This document shows, piece after piece, positions 8,855 to 17,774 of a DNA stretch of 64,000 nt (the first letter of the stretch is position 1; every line of letters begins with the position of its first letter). The DNA lies in contig NZ_CP099997.1 in assembly GCF_024138145.1 (NCBI RefSeq), positions 3,449,192 through 3,513,191 of the forward strand, read 5' to 3'. Source of the DNA: Natronosalvus halobius. Its GTDB lineage: Archaea > Halobacteriota > Halobacteria > Halobacteriales > Natrialbaceae. Under the pieces are notes generated by a model. It was not told the DNA's origin and made no database searches. It saw nothing but the letters and a program-made list of their open reading frames with translations. Made by a program: the position numbers and the translations under genes.

Positions 8855-9742
8855 TCAGCCCTCGAGCAGCGTGTCGGCACGGTCGGTGATCGTCTCTCGT
8901 CCTGCCTCGGGAACGGTGACCAGCGGCGGGCGAACCGCGTCGGACGGGAGCCACCCGCGGTGGCCGAGGGCGGCTTTGGTCGCGGGAGCGAATCCATAGG
9001 TTCCACACGCCTCGAACAGTCCCGAGATCGACGCCTGGAGCGCCTCTCCGCGCTCGGTTTCGGCGGTCTCGAGTACCTCGGCGTACGCCTCCGGGGCGAC
9101 GTTCGAGAGCGCGTTCACGCCCCCGTCGGCGCCCATTCGGAGAGAGGGGACGAGCAGCGTGTCGAACCCCTGGAGACACAGAAATTCCTCGGGCGTTCGG
9201 CGCATCGCCGCCAGGAAGTACTCGAAGTCGCCGCTCGAGTCTTTCAGGCCGACGACGTTCTCGTGGCTGGCGACAGCCTCGAGCGTCTCGAGGGCGATGG
9301 GCTGACCCGTACACGACGGGATGTTGTAGAGCACGAGAGGGAGTGGCGACCGGTCGGCCACCGCCTCGAAGAATCGGCAGTCGCCAGCGGGATCGTTCGC
9401 TGTGTGGAAGTACGGCGGGACGACAACCGCGATGTCGGCGCCGACCTCGGCGGCCGATTCGGCGTAATCGACCGTCTCGGCGACGCTCGTCGCAGCGGCA
9501 CCGGCGAGGACCGGTACCTCGCCGTTTGCTCGCTCCACTGTGACCTCGACGACCCGACGCCGTTCGTCGGGCGAGAGGCTCGCGAACTCGCCGGTCGTCC
9601 CGCAGGGAAAGAGCCCATCAATGCCGCCCTCGAGGAGCGCGTCGACGAGCGAGCCCAGCGATTCCTCGTCGACCGATCCTGATTCGTCGAACGGCGTCAC
9701 GATGGGGCACGTGACGCCCTCGAGCGCCTGCTGGAAAGTCAT
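8855..9742 (-). CDS. DapA/NanA-family class I aldolase
   Basis: A pyruvate-dependent aldolase or lyase of 295 aa (TIM barrel). GTTGE (48-52) binds the pyruvate carboxylate, Y139 (LVLYNIPSCTG) is the catalytic tyrosine, and K167 (VVGLKDSSGD) forms the Schiff base. It could be dihydrodipicolinate synthase, but it is not near other lysine genes. Haloarchaeal paralogues of this family also act as 2-keto-3-deoxy(phospho)gluconate aldolases, so KDG/KDPG aldolase is an equally good call. It lies immediately upstream of mutL. Confidence 0.85.
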   Translation of the reverse strand: MTFQQALEGVTCPIVTPFDESGSVDEESLGSLVDALLEGGIDGLFPCGTTGEFASLSPDERRRVVEVTVERANGEVPVLAGAAATSVAETVDYAESAAEVGADIAVVVPPYFHTANDPAGDCRFFEAVADRSPLPLVLYNIPSCTGQPIALETLEAVASHENVVGLKDSSGDFEYFLAAMRRTPEEFLCLQGFDTLLVPSLRMGADGGVNALSNVAPEAYAEVLETAETERGEALQASISGLFEACGTYGFAPATKAALGHRGWLPSDAVRPPLVTVPEAGRETITDRADTLLEG

Positions 9743-9838
9743 GTATGGTTGTTTCTGAGCGGACGCAAAAGGGTATCGACGGCCGGACCCGTTCCCGGTG
9801 CGAATGCTTGTTAGGCGGTGGGGACGAACGGTCCTGCG

Positions 9839-10762
9839 ATGACTCCCACGGACAGCGAGGACCGCGTTTCGCCGTCGGCGAGCGACGCGATCGACTCACT
9901 CGCGAACGACCGCCGCCTCGAAATCCTGATCGCGCTGGCAGACCGCGAGTGGGAGGTGCAGGAAAACGGACACGTCATGTCGTTCACTGACCTGTATGAC
10001 GCGGTCGACGTCGACAGCACGTCCCAGTTCTCCTACCACCTCACGACCCTCGTCGGACGATTCGTCGCCGAGACGGACGGTGGATACCGACTCACGTACG
10101 CCGGCGACAAGGTCGTTCGCGCGATTCTGTCGGGCCTGTACGAGGCGCCGCCGACGTTCGAGGCCGTCGACGTCGACGGCGTGTGCCCGTTTTGCCGAGA
10201 AGCCGCACTCGTCGCAGACTCCCTCGAGGAGCGCTTCGTCGTCCGGTGTGCGGCCTGTGACTCGACACTCCTGGCGGATGCCTTTCCGCGCAGCCAGGCG
10301 GCACACCGATCGCCGTCCGAAATCGCCGAGAGTTTCGGATGCGGCATCTGGAGTACGGCCGTCGCGGTCGACGGCGGCGTCTGTCCGGAGTGTAACGGCG
10401 TCGTCGACGCTGCCGTCGACTCCCACGAGCGCGATGGTCTGGTCGTGCACACGGTCGCCCACACCTGTCGCGAGTGTCGCACGATGATCCACCTGCCGAT
10501 AGAGGTGTTCGTCGCGCTCCATCCCGAAACCGCAGCGTTCCTCCACCGACACGGCATCTCGGTTCTCGAGACGCCACTCTGGGAACTGTTCGGCTCCTTC
10601 ACGTCCGGGGAGTGGACGACCGACGTTCGGTCGATGTCGCCACTCGAGGCCCGATTCGAACTCTCGTATGACGATGAGATGCTCGTTCTCGAGATGGATG
10701 ACGACCTCGAGGTTACGCCAGTCGCAAAACCCTCGGAGATTGGTATGGAAGCGAACAAATGA
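9839..10762 (+). CDS. HTH transcriptional regulator with two zinc ribbons
   Basis: A probable DNA-binding protein of 307 aa. An ArsR-like winged helix lies at about residues 20-100 (LANDRRLEILIALADREWEV ... FSYHLTTLVGRFV). It is followed by two CxxC...CxxC zinc ribbons (CPFC...CAAC and CPEC...CREC) and a C-terminal beta-rich domain. The ATG at 9839 is preferred to a GTG at 9818. This architecture recurs in haloarchaeal genomes without a known target. It is divergent from the aldolase-mutL operon. Confidence 0.8.
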   Translation: MTPTDSEDRVSPSASDAIDSLANDRRLEILIALADREWEVQENGHVMSFTDLYDAVDVDSTSQFSYHLTTLVGRFVAETDGGYRLTYAGDKVVRAILSGLYEAPPTFEAVDVDGVCPFCREAALVADSLEERFVVRCAACDSTLLADAFPRSQAAHRSPSEIAESFGCGIWSTAVAVDGGVCPECNGVVDAAVDSHERDGLVVHTVAHTCRECRTMIHLPIEVFVALHPETAAFLHRHGISVLETPLWELFGSFTSGEWTTDVRSMSPLEARFELSYDDEMLVLEMDDDLEVTPVAKPSEIGMEANK

Positions 10763-10832
10763 GCGGGAAGACGATTCGAATGCGAGGCTCGAAAACACAC
10801 CGCAGCGATGACGAGTCCTGCACTTATCCTTG

Positions 10833-10848
10833 CTCAAACGTATTTGAG
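10833..10848. promoter_or_regulatory. Inverted repeat in the intergenic region before the ABC exporter
   Basis: CTCAAA-CGTA-TTTGAG is a perfect 6-bp dyad. It sits 70 bp downstream of the HTH gene and about 80 bp before the ABC operon. It may be an operator or part of a terminator; the sequence alone does not decide. Confidence 0.35.
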
Positions 10849-10880
10849 TAGCATCGTTGTCAATATGTAAGAACTATAAC

Positions 10881-10889
10881 AATACTTTT
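10881..10889 (+). promoter_or_regulatory. TATA-like element for the ABC exporter operon
   Basis: AATACTTTT in an AT-rich island (10862-10890) lies about 28 nt before the ATG of the 18-codon minicistron at 10915, which implies transcription starts at or near that ATG. Confidence 0.5.
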
Positions 10890-10914
10890 CACGTCTCGAG
10901 CGAAGGCGTACGTG

Positions 10915-10971
10915 ATGAGCGCTATTACACACGATCGTGGCCGACGACTGCCGTTCGGCGGAGGGGACTAG
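10915..10971 (+). CDS. 18-aa leaderless minicistron upstream of the ABC ATPase
   Basis: A short reading frame, MSAITHDRGRRLPFGGGD, begins where a leaderless transcript from the TATA at 10881 would begin. It ends with TAG one base before the GTG start of the ABC ATPase. Its last codons contain the Shine-Dalgarno-like GGAGGGG (10960-10966). It may couple translation of the exporter genes to a leaderless initiation. No peptide function is claimed. Confidence 0.4.
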   Translation: MSAITHDRGRRLPFGGGD

Positions 10972-10972
10972 C

Positions 10973-11893
10973 GTGGCCGCAATCGAACTCGACGGACTGA
11001 CGAAACGCTTCGGCGACGTCCTGGCCGTCGACGACTTCGACCTGACGGTCCAGGAGGGCGAAATCTTCGGCTTCCTGGGCCCGAATGGGGCCGGAAAATC
11101 GACGACCATCGACATCTTGCTCGATTTCACGCGACCAACCGGCGGCACCGCGACGGTGCTCGGCCACGACGCGCAAGAAGAGAGCCTCGCCGTTCGCCAG
11201 CGGACCGGCGTCCTCCCCGACGGCTATCACGTCTACGACCGCCTGACGGGCCGCCGGCACCTCGAGTTCGTCGTCGAGTTGAAGGCGGTCGATGAGGACG
11301 TCGACGCCCTGCTCGAGCGCGTGGGGATCGCCGAGGCGGCCGACCGCAAAGCGGGTGGCTACTCGAAGGGAATGCGCCAGCGACTCGTCCTCGCGATGGC
11401 GCTGGTCGGCGATCCTGACCTGTTGATCCTCGACGAACCCTCCACCGGCCTCGACCCCAACGGCGCCAGGGAGATGCGCGAGATCATCCGCCGGGAGAAC
11501 GAGCGCGGGACGACCATCTTCTTCTCGAGCCACATCATGGAGCAGGTCGAGGCCATCTGCGACCGCGTCGCCATCATCAATCGCGGCCGACTGGTCGCGG
11601 TCGACACTGTCGAGGGGTTGCGCGACGCGACCGAGACGGCGACGACACTATCGATTTCGGTCTCGAGCGTCGACGACGCGCTCCTCGAGACCGTCGCCGG
11701 GCTCGAGGGCGTCACCGACGTCGCGCTCGAGGAGGGCCGGCTCCGGGTGATCCTGTCCGGCGGATCGAAGTTCGACGTGCTGAACACGCTCGACGACGCC
11801 GGCGCGGACGTCGGAGACTTCTCCGTCGACGAATCCTCGCTCGAGGACCTGTTCGTGCGGTACACGACCGAAGACCAGGAGGTGCGTGCATGA
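10973..11893 (+). CDS. ABC-2 type exporter, ATP-binding protein
   Basis: The nucleotide-binding subunit (306 aa) of a drug/lipid or protein exporter. Walker A is GPNGAGKST, the signature is a variant YSKGMRQRL, Walker B is LLILDEPS and the switch histidine is in FFSSHIMEQ. A DUF4162-like C-terminal region (about 225-306) follows. The GTG at 10973 is chosen because GGAGGGG lies 6 nt before it; an in-frame GTG at 10937 would add 12 residues. It overlaps the permease gene by 4 bp (ATGA). Confidence 0.92.
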   Translation: MAAIELDGLTKRFGDVLAVDDFDLTVQEGEIFGFLGPNGAGKSTTIDILLDFTRPTGGTATVLGHDAQEESLAVRQRTGVLPDGYHVYDRLTGRRHLEFVVELKAVDEDVDALLERVGIAEAADRKAGGYSKGMRQRLVLAMALVGDPDLLILDEPSTGLDPNGAREMREIIRRENERGTTIFFSSHIMEQVEAICDRVAIINRGRLVAVDTVEGLRDATETATTLSISVSSVDDALLETVAGLEGVTDVALEEGRLRVILSGGSKFDVLNTLDDAGADVGDFSVDESSLEDLFVRYTTEDQEVRA

Positions 11894-12741
11894 ACACGAG
11901 GTGGGCTGCCGTCGCCAGGAAGGACTTCCAGGACGCCGTGCAGTCGCGGGCGCTGTGGGCGCTGCTCGCTACGTTCGTGCTGTTCTCGCTGCTCACGACG
12001 TACGCCTACGTCGAACTCCCCGAGGCGTTCGGCGCGGCCGGCGAGGTCTCGTTCTCCGGGCTGGTGTTCTTCCTGGCGGGGATCACCAGCCTGTTTGTCG
12101 CACTGGCAGCGATCGTCGTCTGTTACAAGTCCGTCGCTGGGGAGCGCGAACTGGGCAGTATCAAGCTCCTGCTCGCGCTCCCGGTCACCCGGCGAGACGT
12201 GTTCCTCGGCAAGGTGATCGGCCGGGCCGCCGTAATCGCGGCCACGCTCGGCGTTGGATTGCTCATCGGACTCGGATTCGGCTCCCTGCTGCTCGGAACG
12301 ATCGAAATCGTCCCGCTGGTGACGTTCGTGCTGGCCGCGGTGGTCTTCGCCGGCGTCTACGCGGCGATCATCGTCGGCCTCTCGGCGACCACGTCGTCGA
12401 CGTCACGAGCGACGACGCTCGCCCTCGGCTTCTTCGTCGTGTTCGAACTGGCCTGGGACGTGGTGCCGCTGGCGCTCGTCTACGTCGCGAACGGCTTCTC
12501 GCTTCCCCAGCAGATGCCCGACTGGATGTTCCTCGCGACCCAGATACCGCCGTCTTCAGCGTACTTCTCGGCACTCGTCGCGCTGCTGCCGGGTGTCGCC
12601 GACGAGGCCAACGCCCAGACACAGGCCGCTGGCTTCGACGCGGCCTACGCGACGCCGACGGTCGGGTTCGCCGTGCTCGCGTTCTGGGTAGTCGTTCCGT
12701 TGGCGATCGGTTACTATCGATTCGACGGGACGGACCTCTGA
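11890..12741 (+). CDS. ABC-2 type exporter, permease
   Basis: The membrane subunit (283 aa) paired with the ATPase just upstream. The N-terminal elbow helix MNTRWAAVARKDFQDAVQSR is followed by six predicted membrane helices. The loop AGERELGSIKLLLALPVTRRD is typical of NosY/ABC-2 permeases of archaea. Translational coupling through the ATGA overlap implies 1:1 production. The substrate is unknown. Confidence 0.9.
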   Translation: MNTRWAAVARKDFQDAVQSRALWALLATFVLFSLLTTYAYVELPEAFGAAGEVSFSGLVFFLAGITSLFVALAAIVVCYKSVAGERELGSIKLLLALPVTRRDVFLGKVIGRAAVIAATLGVGLLIGLGFGSLLLGTIEIVPLVTFVLAAVVFAGVYAAIIVGLSATTSSTSRATTLALGFFVVFELAWDVVPLALVYVANGFSLPQQMPDWMFLATQIPPSSAYFSALVALLPGVADEANAQTQAAGFDAAYATPTVGFAVLAFWVVVPLAIGYYRFDGTDL

Positions 12742-12844
12742 TCGGGCCCGGATGAGTGGCCCGGACCGCGTCTAGAGATCGACTCGCCGATTTCTCCCCC
12801 GTTCGGCCCTTGCACCTATATCCTCGTAGTTTGTGTCTTCTGCT

Positions 12845-14626
12845 ATGAACGATTCGTCAGAGACCATTTCGGTTCTTCACGTCGACGACGACCCGCACTT
12901 TGCCGATCTAGCGTCGACGTTTCTGGAGCGAACCGACCCGCAGATCGACGTCGTTACCGCGTCGAACCCAACGGACGGACTCCAGTTGCTCGCGGAGACG
13001 CGAATCGATTGCGTGGTCTCCGACTACGACATGCCCCACACGAACGGAATCGACTTTCTCGAACAGCTCCGACGCGACCACCCGGAGCTCCCCTTCATCC
13101 TCTACACGGGGAAGGGGAGCGAGGAGATCGCCAGCGACGCCATTTCCGCCGGTGTCACAGACTACCTGCAAAAGGAGCGCGGAACGAGCCAGTACACCGT
13201 GCTGGCGAACCGGATTCGAAACGCCGTCGAGCAGTCTCGCGCGAAGCGAGCAACCAGGGAATCGCAGACGAAACTCACACAAATCGCGGCGAAAGCCGAC
13301 GACGTCCTCTATATGTTCTCCGCAGACTGGACCGAACTTCTGTTCGTCAACTCCGCATACGAGGACCTCTGGGGCGATTCGATCGAGGCGCTCGAGGCCG
13401 ACCCGAAACGATTTCTCGAGCGGATTCACCCCGACGACCGGGGCCGCGTTCGGGAGGTGATGCAGATCGTCTCCGAGGGACGCTCCGAGACGATCGAGTA
13501 CCGGGTCGTGGTCGACGGTGAACGACGCTGGGTTCGAGCCGACAGCAAACCCATCCTCGATTCGAACGGCCAACCCGAGCGAATCGTCGGATTCGTCCGA
13601 AACATTACGGCACAGAAACGCCGCGAGCAGCAACTTCGCTCGAGTCGCGCCCGACTCGAGGCGCTGTTCGAGCACTCACCGGACATGATCGCGATCCACG
13701 ACGCCGAGGGCAGGATCTGTGACGTGAACGAGCGATTCGCCGAAGCACTGGGATACGCGGCGGCCGACCTCGTCGGCCTGCCGGTCTGGGAGATCGACAC
13801 GACTGTCGAACCCGATCGGGCGCGGGCCTTCTGGACGGAGCTCCCGACGAACGACCCCCGCCGGTTCGAGGCGGAACTCCAGCGCCGAGACGGGACGACG
13901 TTTCCGGTCGAAGTCCACTTGATCCGACTAAATCTGGATGGAAAGGACCGATTCGTCGCGATGGATCGGGATATCTCGGACCAGAAGGCCAGAGAGCACG
14001 AACTGCTCCGGCAGAACGAACGACTGGACCGGTTCGCCAGCGTCGTCTCACACGACCTCCGCAACCCGTTACAGGTAGCTCAGGGCCGACTCGAGTTGCT
14101 CGCGGCGGATTGCGAGAGCGACCACCTGACCGATCTGGACGCCGCACTCGAGCGCATGAACGCTCTGGTCGACGATTTACTCACGCTCGCTCACGAGGGT
14201 GATGCGGCCATGGATCTCGAAGTGGTCGACCTGACCGATCTCGCCGAGGCGTGCTGGGCTACGGTACAGACGGATGCCGCGACGCTCACCACGAACTCGG
14301 CGCCTGCGGTACGAGCGAACCGACAGCAGCTTCGCCAGCTCCTCGAGAACCTCTTTCGTAACGCGGTCGAGCACGGCGGTGGTCCAGTTACCGTGACGGT
14401 TGGCGGGCTCGAGAACGGGTTCTACGTCGCGGACGACGGCCGGGGGATCCCTGACGGGGAACGAGAGAGCGTCTTCGAGTCGGGGTACTCGACGTCATCG
14501 GAGGGGACCGGGTACGGTCTGTCGATCGTCGACCGCATCGTCGGTTTACACGGGTGGGAGCGACAACTTGTCGAATCGTCGGCCGGTGGCGCCCGTTTCA
14601 ACGTTTCGAACGTCGAGACGGGCTAG
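12845..14626 (+). CDS. Hybrid sensor: receiver-PAS-PAS histidine kinase
   Basis: A soluble signalling protein of 593 aa. An N-terminal receiver (1-125) has acidic residues DDD at 14-16, phosphoacceptor D60 (VVSDYDMP) and a conserved KE pair (YLQKERG). Two PAS/PAC domains follow (about 140-265 and 270-385), then a HisKA helix with the H box SHDLRNPL (about residue 402), and a HATPase_c domain with DDGRGIPDGE and GTGYGLSIV. There is no transmembrane segment, so it senses a cytosolic cue or acts in a relay. No separate response regulator is adjacent, as is common in haloarchaea. Confidence 0.93.
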   Translation: MNDSSETISVLHVDDDPHFADLASTFLERTDPQIDVVTASNPTDGLQLLAETRIDCVVSDYDMPHTNGIDFLEQLRRDHPELPFILYTGKGSEEIASDAISAGVTDYLQKERGTSQYTVLANRIRNAVEQSRAKRATRESQTKLTQIAAKADDVLYMFSADWTELLFVNSAYEDLWGDSIEALEADPKRFLERIHPDDRGRVREVMQIVSEGRSETIEYRVVVDGERRWVRADSKPILDSNGQPERIVGFVRNITAQKRREQQLRSSRARLEALFEHSPDMIAIHDAEGRICDVNERFAEALGYAAADLVGLPVWEIDTTVEPDRARAFWTELPTNDPRRFEAELQRRDGTTFPVEVHLIRLNLDGKDRFVAMDRDISDQKAREHELLRQNERLDRFASVVSHDLRNPLQVAQGRLELLAADCESDHLTDLDAALERMNALVDDLLTLAHEGDAAMDLEVVDLTDLAEACWATVQTDAATLTTNSAPAVRANRQQLRQLLENLFRNAVEHGGGPVTVTVGGLENGFYVADDGRGIPDGERESVFESGYSTSSEGTGYGLSIVDRIVGLHGWERQLVESSAGGARFNVSNVETG

Positions 14627-14698
14627 ATCGAGCGAGTGCTCCAGACGTGGTGAACCGGCCGAGCGCACGAGACGTCCCATCCTCGTGCTGGCCCGCCC

Positions 14699-17395
14699 TC
14701 ACCCCTCGTTCTCGAGTCGCCGTTTCCACTCCTGGACAGTCGCCATCAGCTCGACAGGGGACGTACTGTTCACGTCGATCGATTCGAGGGCCTCGAGGAC
14801 GGCTTCGACCGCTGGATCGACCGTCGGCCCTGTTGGCTCGGGGTCGCCCCCGTCGGCGTTCGCCGGTCCTCGAAAACTCCCACTCGAGACGTCGAACACC
14901 GTCTGGACGGGATCGCTCGAGTTTCCACCCTTCGCTTCGATTGCCTTCTCCTCGCGCAGGCGCTCCAGGACGTCGCGGGCGCGGTCGACGACGGGAACGG
15001 GGACGCCCGCGAGGTCCGCGACGTGGATCCCGTAGGAGCGATCGGTCGGCCCGTCGCGGACGGTCCGCAGGAAGGTCACGTCGCCGTCGCGCTCGTCGGC
15101 CGCGACGTGGACGTTCGCCACGCGGGGCAGGTGGTCGGCCAGCCCCGTGAGTTCGTGGTAGTGGGTCGCGAAGAGCGTCTTCGCCCGGATCTCGTTGTGG
15201 AGGTACTCGGTGGCCGCCCAGGCGATGGAGATGCCGTCGTAGGTGGCGGTTCCCCGCCCCACCTCGTCCAGGATGACGAGCGACTCGTCGGTCGCCGCGT
15301 GCAGGATGTTCGAGAGTTCGCTCATCTCGACCATGAACGTCGAGCGCCCTTGTGCTAGCTCGTCGAGAGCGCCGACGCGGGTGAAGATGCCGTCGACCAG
15401 TCCGATCCTGGCCTCCCGTGCGGGGACGAAACTGCCGATCTGAGCTAATAGGACGATGCAGGCGACCTGGCGCATGTACGTCGACTTGCCGGACATGTTG
15501 GGACCGGTCACCACCAGAAAGCCGCGGTCGGAGTCCATCGCGACATCGTTCGGGACGAACTCGGTCGTCTGTTCGACGACGGGGTGGCGGCCCTGAGAAA
15601 TTTCGAGGTCCTGCCCCCGGTGGAGAGCGGGTCGAACCCACCCATTTTCGGCGGCGTGGCTCGCCAGACTCGAGAGCGCGTCGACCGTCGCGAGGGTGCG
15701 ACCGACGTCCTGGAGGAGGGCTGCTCGCTCCGCGACGTCCTGACGTAGTTTCTGAAACAGTTCGTACTCGAGGTCGCCGCGCTGTTCTTCGATCCGGAGT
15801 ATCTCGCGTTCTTTGTCCTCGAGTTCGGTAGTGGTAAACCGCTTGGAGTTCTTGAGCTGTTTGATCTCCTCGTAGTGATCCGGGACGCCGTCGGCCGCCG
15901 ACCGTCCGACTTGGATGTAATAGCCGTCGGTCTTGTTCCGGTCGACGGTGACGTGGCTGAGCCCGTGCTGGCGCTTCTCGCGGTCGGCGAGCGTGTCGAG
16001 CCATCGATTGAGTTCGTCGTGGCGTTCGATGAGCTCGTCGAGGTCGTCGTGGTAGCCCTTCGTCAACAACTCGCCCTGACGGACCGTCGACGGCGGTTCC
16101 TCGGCCAGTGCGTCCGCCAGCGCTTTGCGAAGGTCAGCGGCGCGCTCGCGGTCGACACGGTCGACGATGGTCGACAGCGGCGAGTCGACCAGGTTGGGCG
16201 TCGACTCGACAATCTCGACCACCTCGGGAACCAGCGCGAGGGTATCTCGCACCGCCAGCAGGTCCCGCGCGTCCGCGCTTCCGTGGGTCGCTCGCGAGGC
16301 CAGGCGCTCGAGGTCGTAGGCCCCGCCGAGCACGTCCTGGAGTTCGTCGCGGGCGAGCGCGGCGGTGGCGAGGGCGCCGACGCTCGCCTGGCGCTCCTCG
16401 AGCACGTCGAGCGAGCGCCGGGGGCGCTGGAGCCACTCCTTGAGTAACCGCCCCCCAGCGCTGGTCTTCGTGTGGTCGATGGTCGCGAACAGGGAGCCGT
16501 CGCGGTCGCCGTGCATTGTCTCGGTCAGCTCGAGGTTACGCTGGGTGGTTACGTCGAGGGTGACGTGGTCGTCCCCGCGGTGGGTCTGGAGGCGGGTCAT
16601 CGACGCGAGCACGCCCGCGCCGGTCTCCTCGACGTAGGCGAGAACGGCGCCCGCGGCGGCGAGCGCGGATTCGGGGAGGTCGAGTCGGTCGACGGTCTCG
16701 CTTCCGAAGTGATCGCGCACGCGGTGGGTCGCTCGCTTGGGGGCGAACGCCTCCGTCTCGTGGAGGGTGAGGCGGGCCTCGAGTCGGTCGCGAAGCTGGG
16801 CGAGGAACTCATCGTTGGTCCGAACGTCGGGGCCGGGCAGGACCTCGACGGGGGCGAAGCGGTAGAGTTCGGTCATCGCCTCGTCGACGTCCTCGGCACC
16901 GGCGACGAGGAATCTGCCCGTCGTGACGTCTGCGAAGGCGAGCCCGTACGCGGTTTCGCCGCTTGAACTCGAGCCAGCTGGCGACCCAGATCCCGAACCT
17001 GAGTTCGAACCCGAGCCCTGATCCGCAACCACCGCCGCGAGGTACTGCGCGTCGGCGTCGCTCTTCTCGACGAACGTCCCGGGCGTCACCACGCGAACGA
17101 CCTCGCGGGCGTGACCGTCGTCGGTCTCGTACTGGTCGGCCACCGCAACCCGGTAACCGCGCTCGACGAGGGCCTTCAGGTAGGGCGTGAGGTCGGCCAG
17201 CGGCACGCCCGCCATCGGGTACGACTGGCCCTGGGACGATTTGGAGGTCACCTTGAGTTCGAGTTCCTCCCCGACGAGTTCGGCGTCGTCGCCGAAGAAT
17301 TCGTAGAAGTCACCACACTGCATCGCCAGCACGTCCGCGTCGGTGTCGGCTTTCAGAGAGAAAAACTCGCCGACGATCCCCGTCGCCTCGGTCAT
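14699..17395 (-). CDS. mutS: DNA mismatch repair protein MutS
   Basis: A mismatch-recognition ATPase of 898 aa, a MutS1 type. The mismatch-wedging F-x-E is F30-Y-E32 in CGDFYEFFGDD. It is followed by connector, lever and clamp regions, and a Walker A GPNMSGKSTYMR (about 629). DEVGRGTATYDG and FATHYHEL complete the ATPase. The ATG at 17395 (MTEATGIVGEFF) is used because it gives the family N-terminus; an extension upstream lacks homology-like character. The partner mutL is 6 kb away on the same strand. A glycine/serine-rich insert lies near residues 125-140. Confidence 0.97.
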   Translation of the reverse strand: MTEATGIVGEFFSLKADTDADVLAMQCGDFYEFFGDDAELVGEELELKVTSKSSQGQSYPMAGVPLADLTPYLKALVERGYRVAVADQYETDDGHAREVVRVVTPGTFVEKSDADAQYLAAVVADQGSGSNSGSGSGSPAGSSSSGETAYGLAFADVTTGRFLVAGAEDVDEAMTELYRFAPVEVLPGPDVRTNDEFLAQLRDRLEARLTLHETEAFAPKRATHRVRDHFGSETVDRLDLPESALAAAGAVLAYVEETGAGVLASMTRLQTHRGDDHVTLDVTTQRNLELTETMHGDRDGSLFATIDHTKTSAGGRLLKEWLQRPRRSLDVLEERQASVGALATAALARDELQDVLGGAYDLERLASRATHGSADARDLLAVRDTLALVPEVVEIVESTPNLVDSPLSTIVDRVDRERAADLRKALADALAEEPPSTVRQGELLTKGYHDDLDELIERHDELNRWLDTLADREKRQHGLSHVTVDRNKTDGYYIQVGRSAADGVPDHYEEIKQLKNSKRFTTTELEDKEREILRIEEQRGDLEYELFQKLRQDVAERAALLQDVGRTLATVDALSSLASHAAENGWVRPALHRGQDLEISQGRHPVVEQTTEFVPNDVAMDSDRGFLVVTGPNMSGKSTYMRQVACIVLLAQIGSFVPAREARIGLVDGIFTRVGALDELAQGRSTFMVEMSELSNILHAATDESLVILDEVGRGTATYDGISIAWAATEYLHNEIRAKTLFATHYHELTGLADHLPRVANVHVAADERDGDVTFLRTVRDGPTDRSYGIHVADLAGVPVPVVDRARDVLERLREEKAIEAKGGNSSDPVQTVFDVSSGSFRGPANADGGDPEPTGPTVDPAVEAVLEALESIDVNSTSPVELMATVQEWKRRLENEG

Positions 17396-17774
17396 ACTGG
17401 CTCGAGCGTGTTCCGACGAGTAAAGTCCTCCGGGTTGGGGAAGGACTCGAGCGATCCGCACACCATCAAAACGTTTTTATTCCGTTCGGGGATATCCAGA
17501 GGTACGATGGTAGGTGTCTACTTTACAGGGCCGGCCGCCCGTTTCTAATTCCCACCTGCCGCTCGTTGTGTCGACACGAACGCCTCAGCGAGCGGTACGC
17601 ACGACGCTCGGTGCGACGCCCGGTGGTACGAGTCTGGACGCGGTCACGCGTACCAACGTTCCAACACCCCGTCCGAGCGACTCGAGCGAGGACACCACCT
17701 GTCTGTAGTCACCCGATAGCGACACTCACAGCTACCACAACATCGACACCCACCCCAACACCCACAACCCACCA
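17396..17774. other. mutS-thrS divergent intergenic region with long thrS leader
   Basis: The interval holds a palindrome AAAACGTTTT (17468-17477), a TATA-like TTTTAT (17475-17480), a 13-codon ORF (17507-17548) and then about 226 nt before the thrS ATG. The leader contains self-complementary arms GGTACGC and GCGTACC, about 50 nt apart, and a GTGTCGACAC palindrome. This suggests a structured 5' leader, though thrS may also have a closer promoter that I cannot see. Confidence 0.4.
17507..17548 (+). CDS. 13-aa leaderless upstream ORF before thrS
   Basis: MVGVYFTGPAARF starts about 28 nt after the TATA at 17475-17480, which is where a leaderless haloarchaeal transcript begins. It holds a single Thr codon, so it is not a classical Thr-codon attenuator. 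It is either a real regulatory uORF or a coincidence. Confidence 0.3.
   Translation: MVGVYFTGPAARF

Noticed and set aside
7817..9682. 621-codon plus-strand frame over mutL and the aldolase gene
   Set aside because: V/G/R-rich with no family features; the minus-strand MutL and aldolase motifs are unambiguous.
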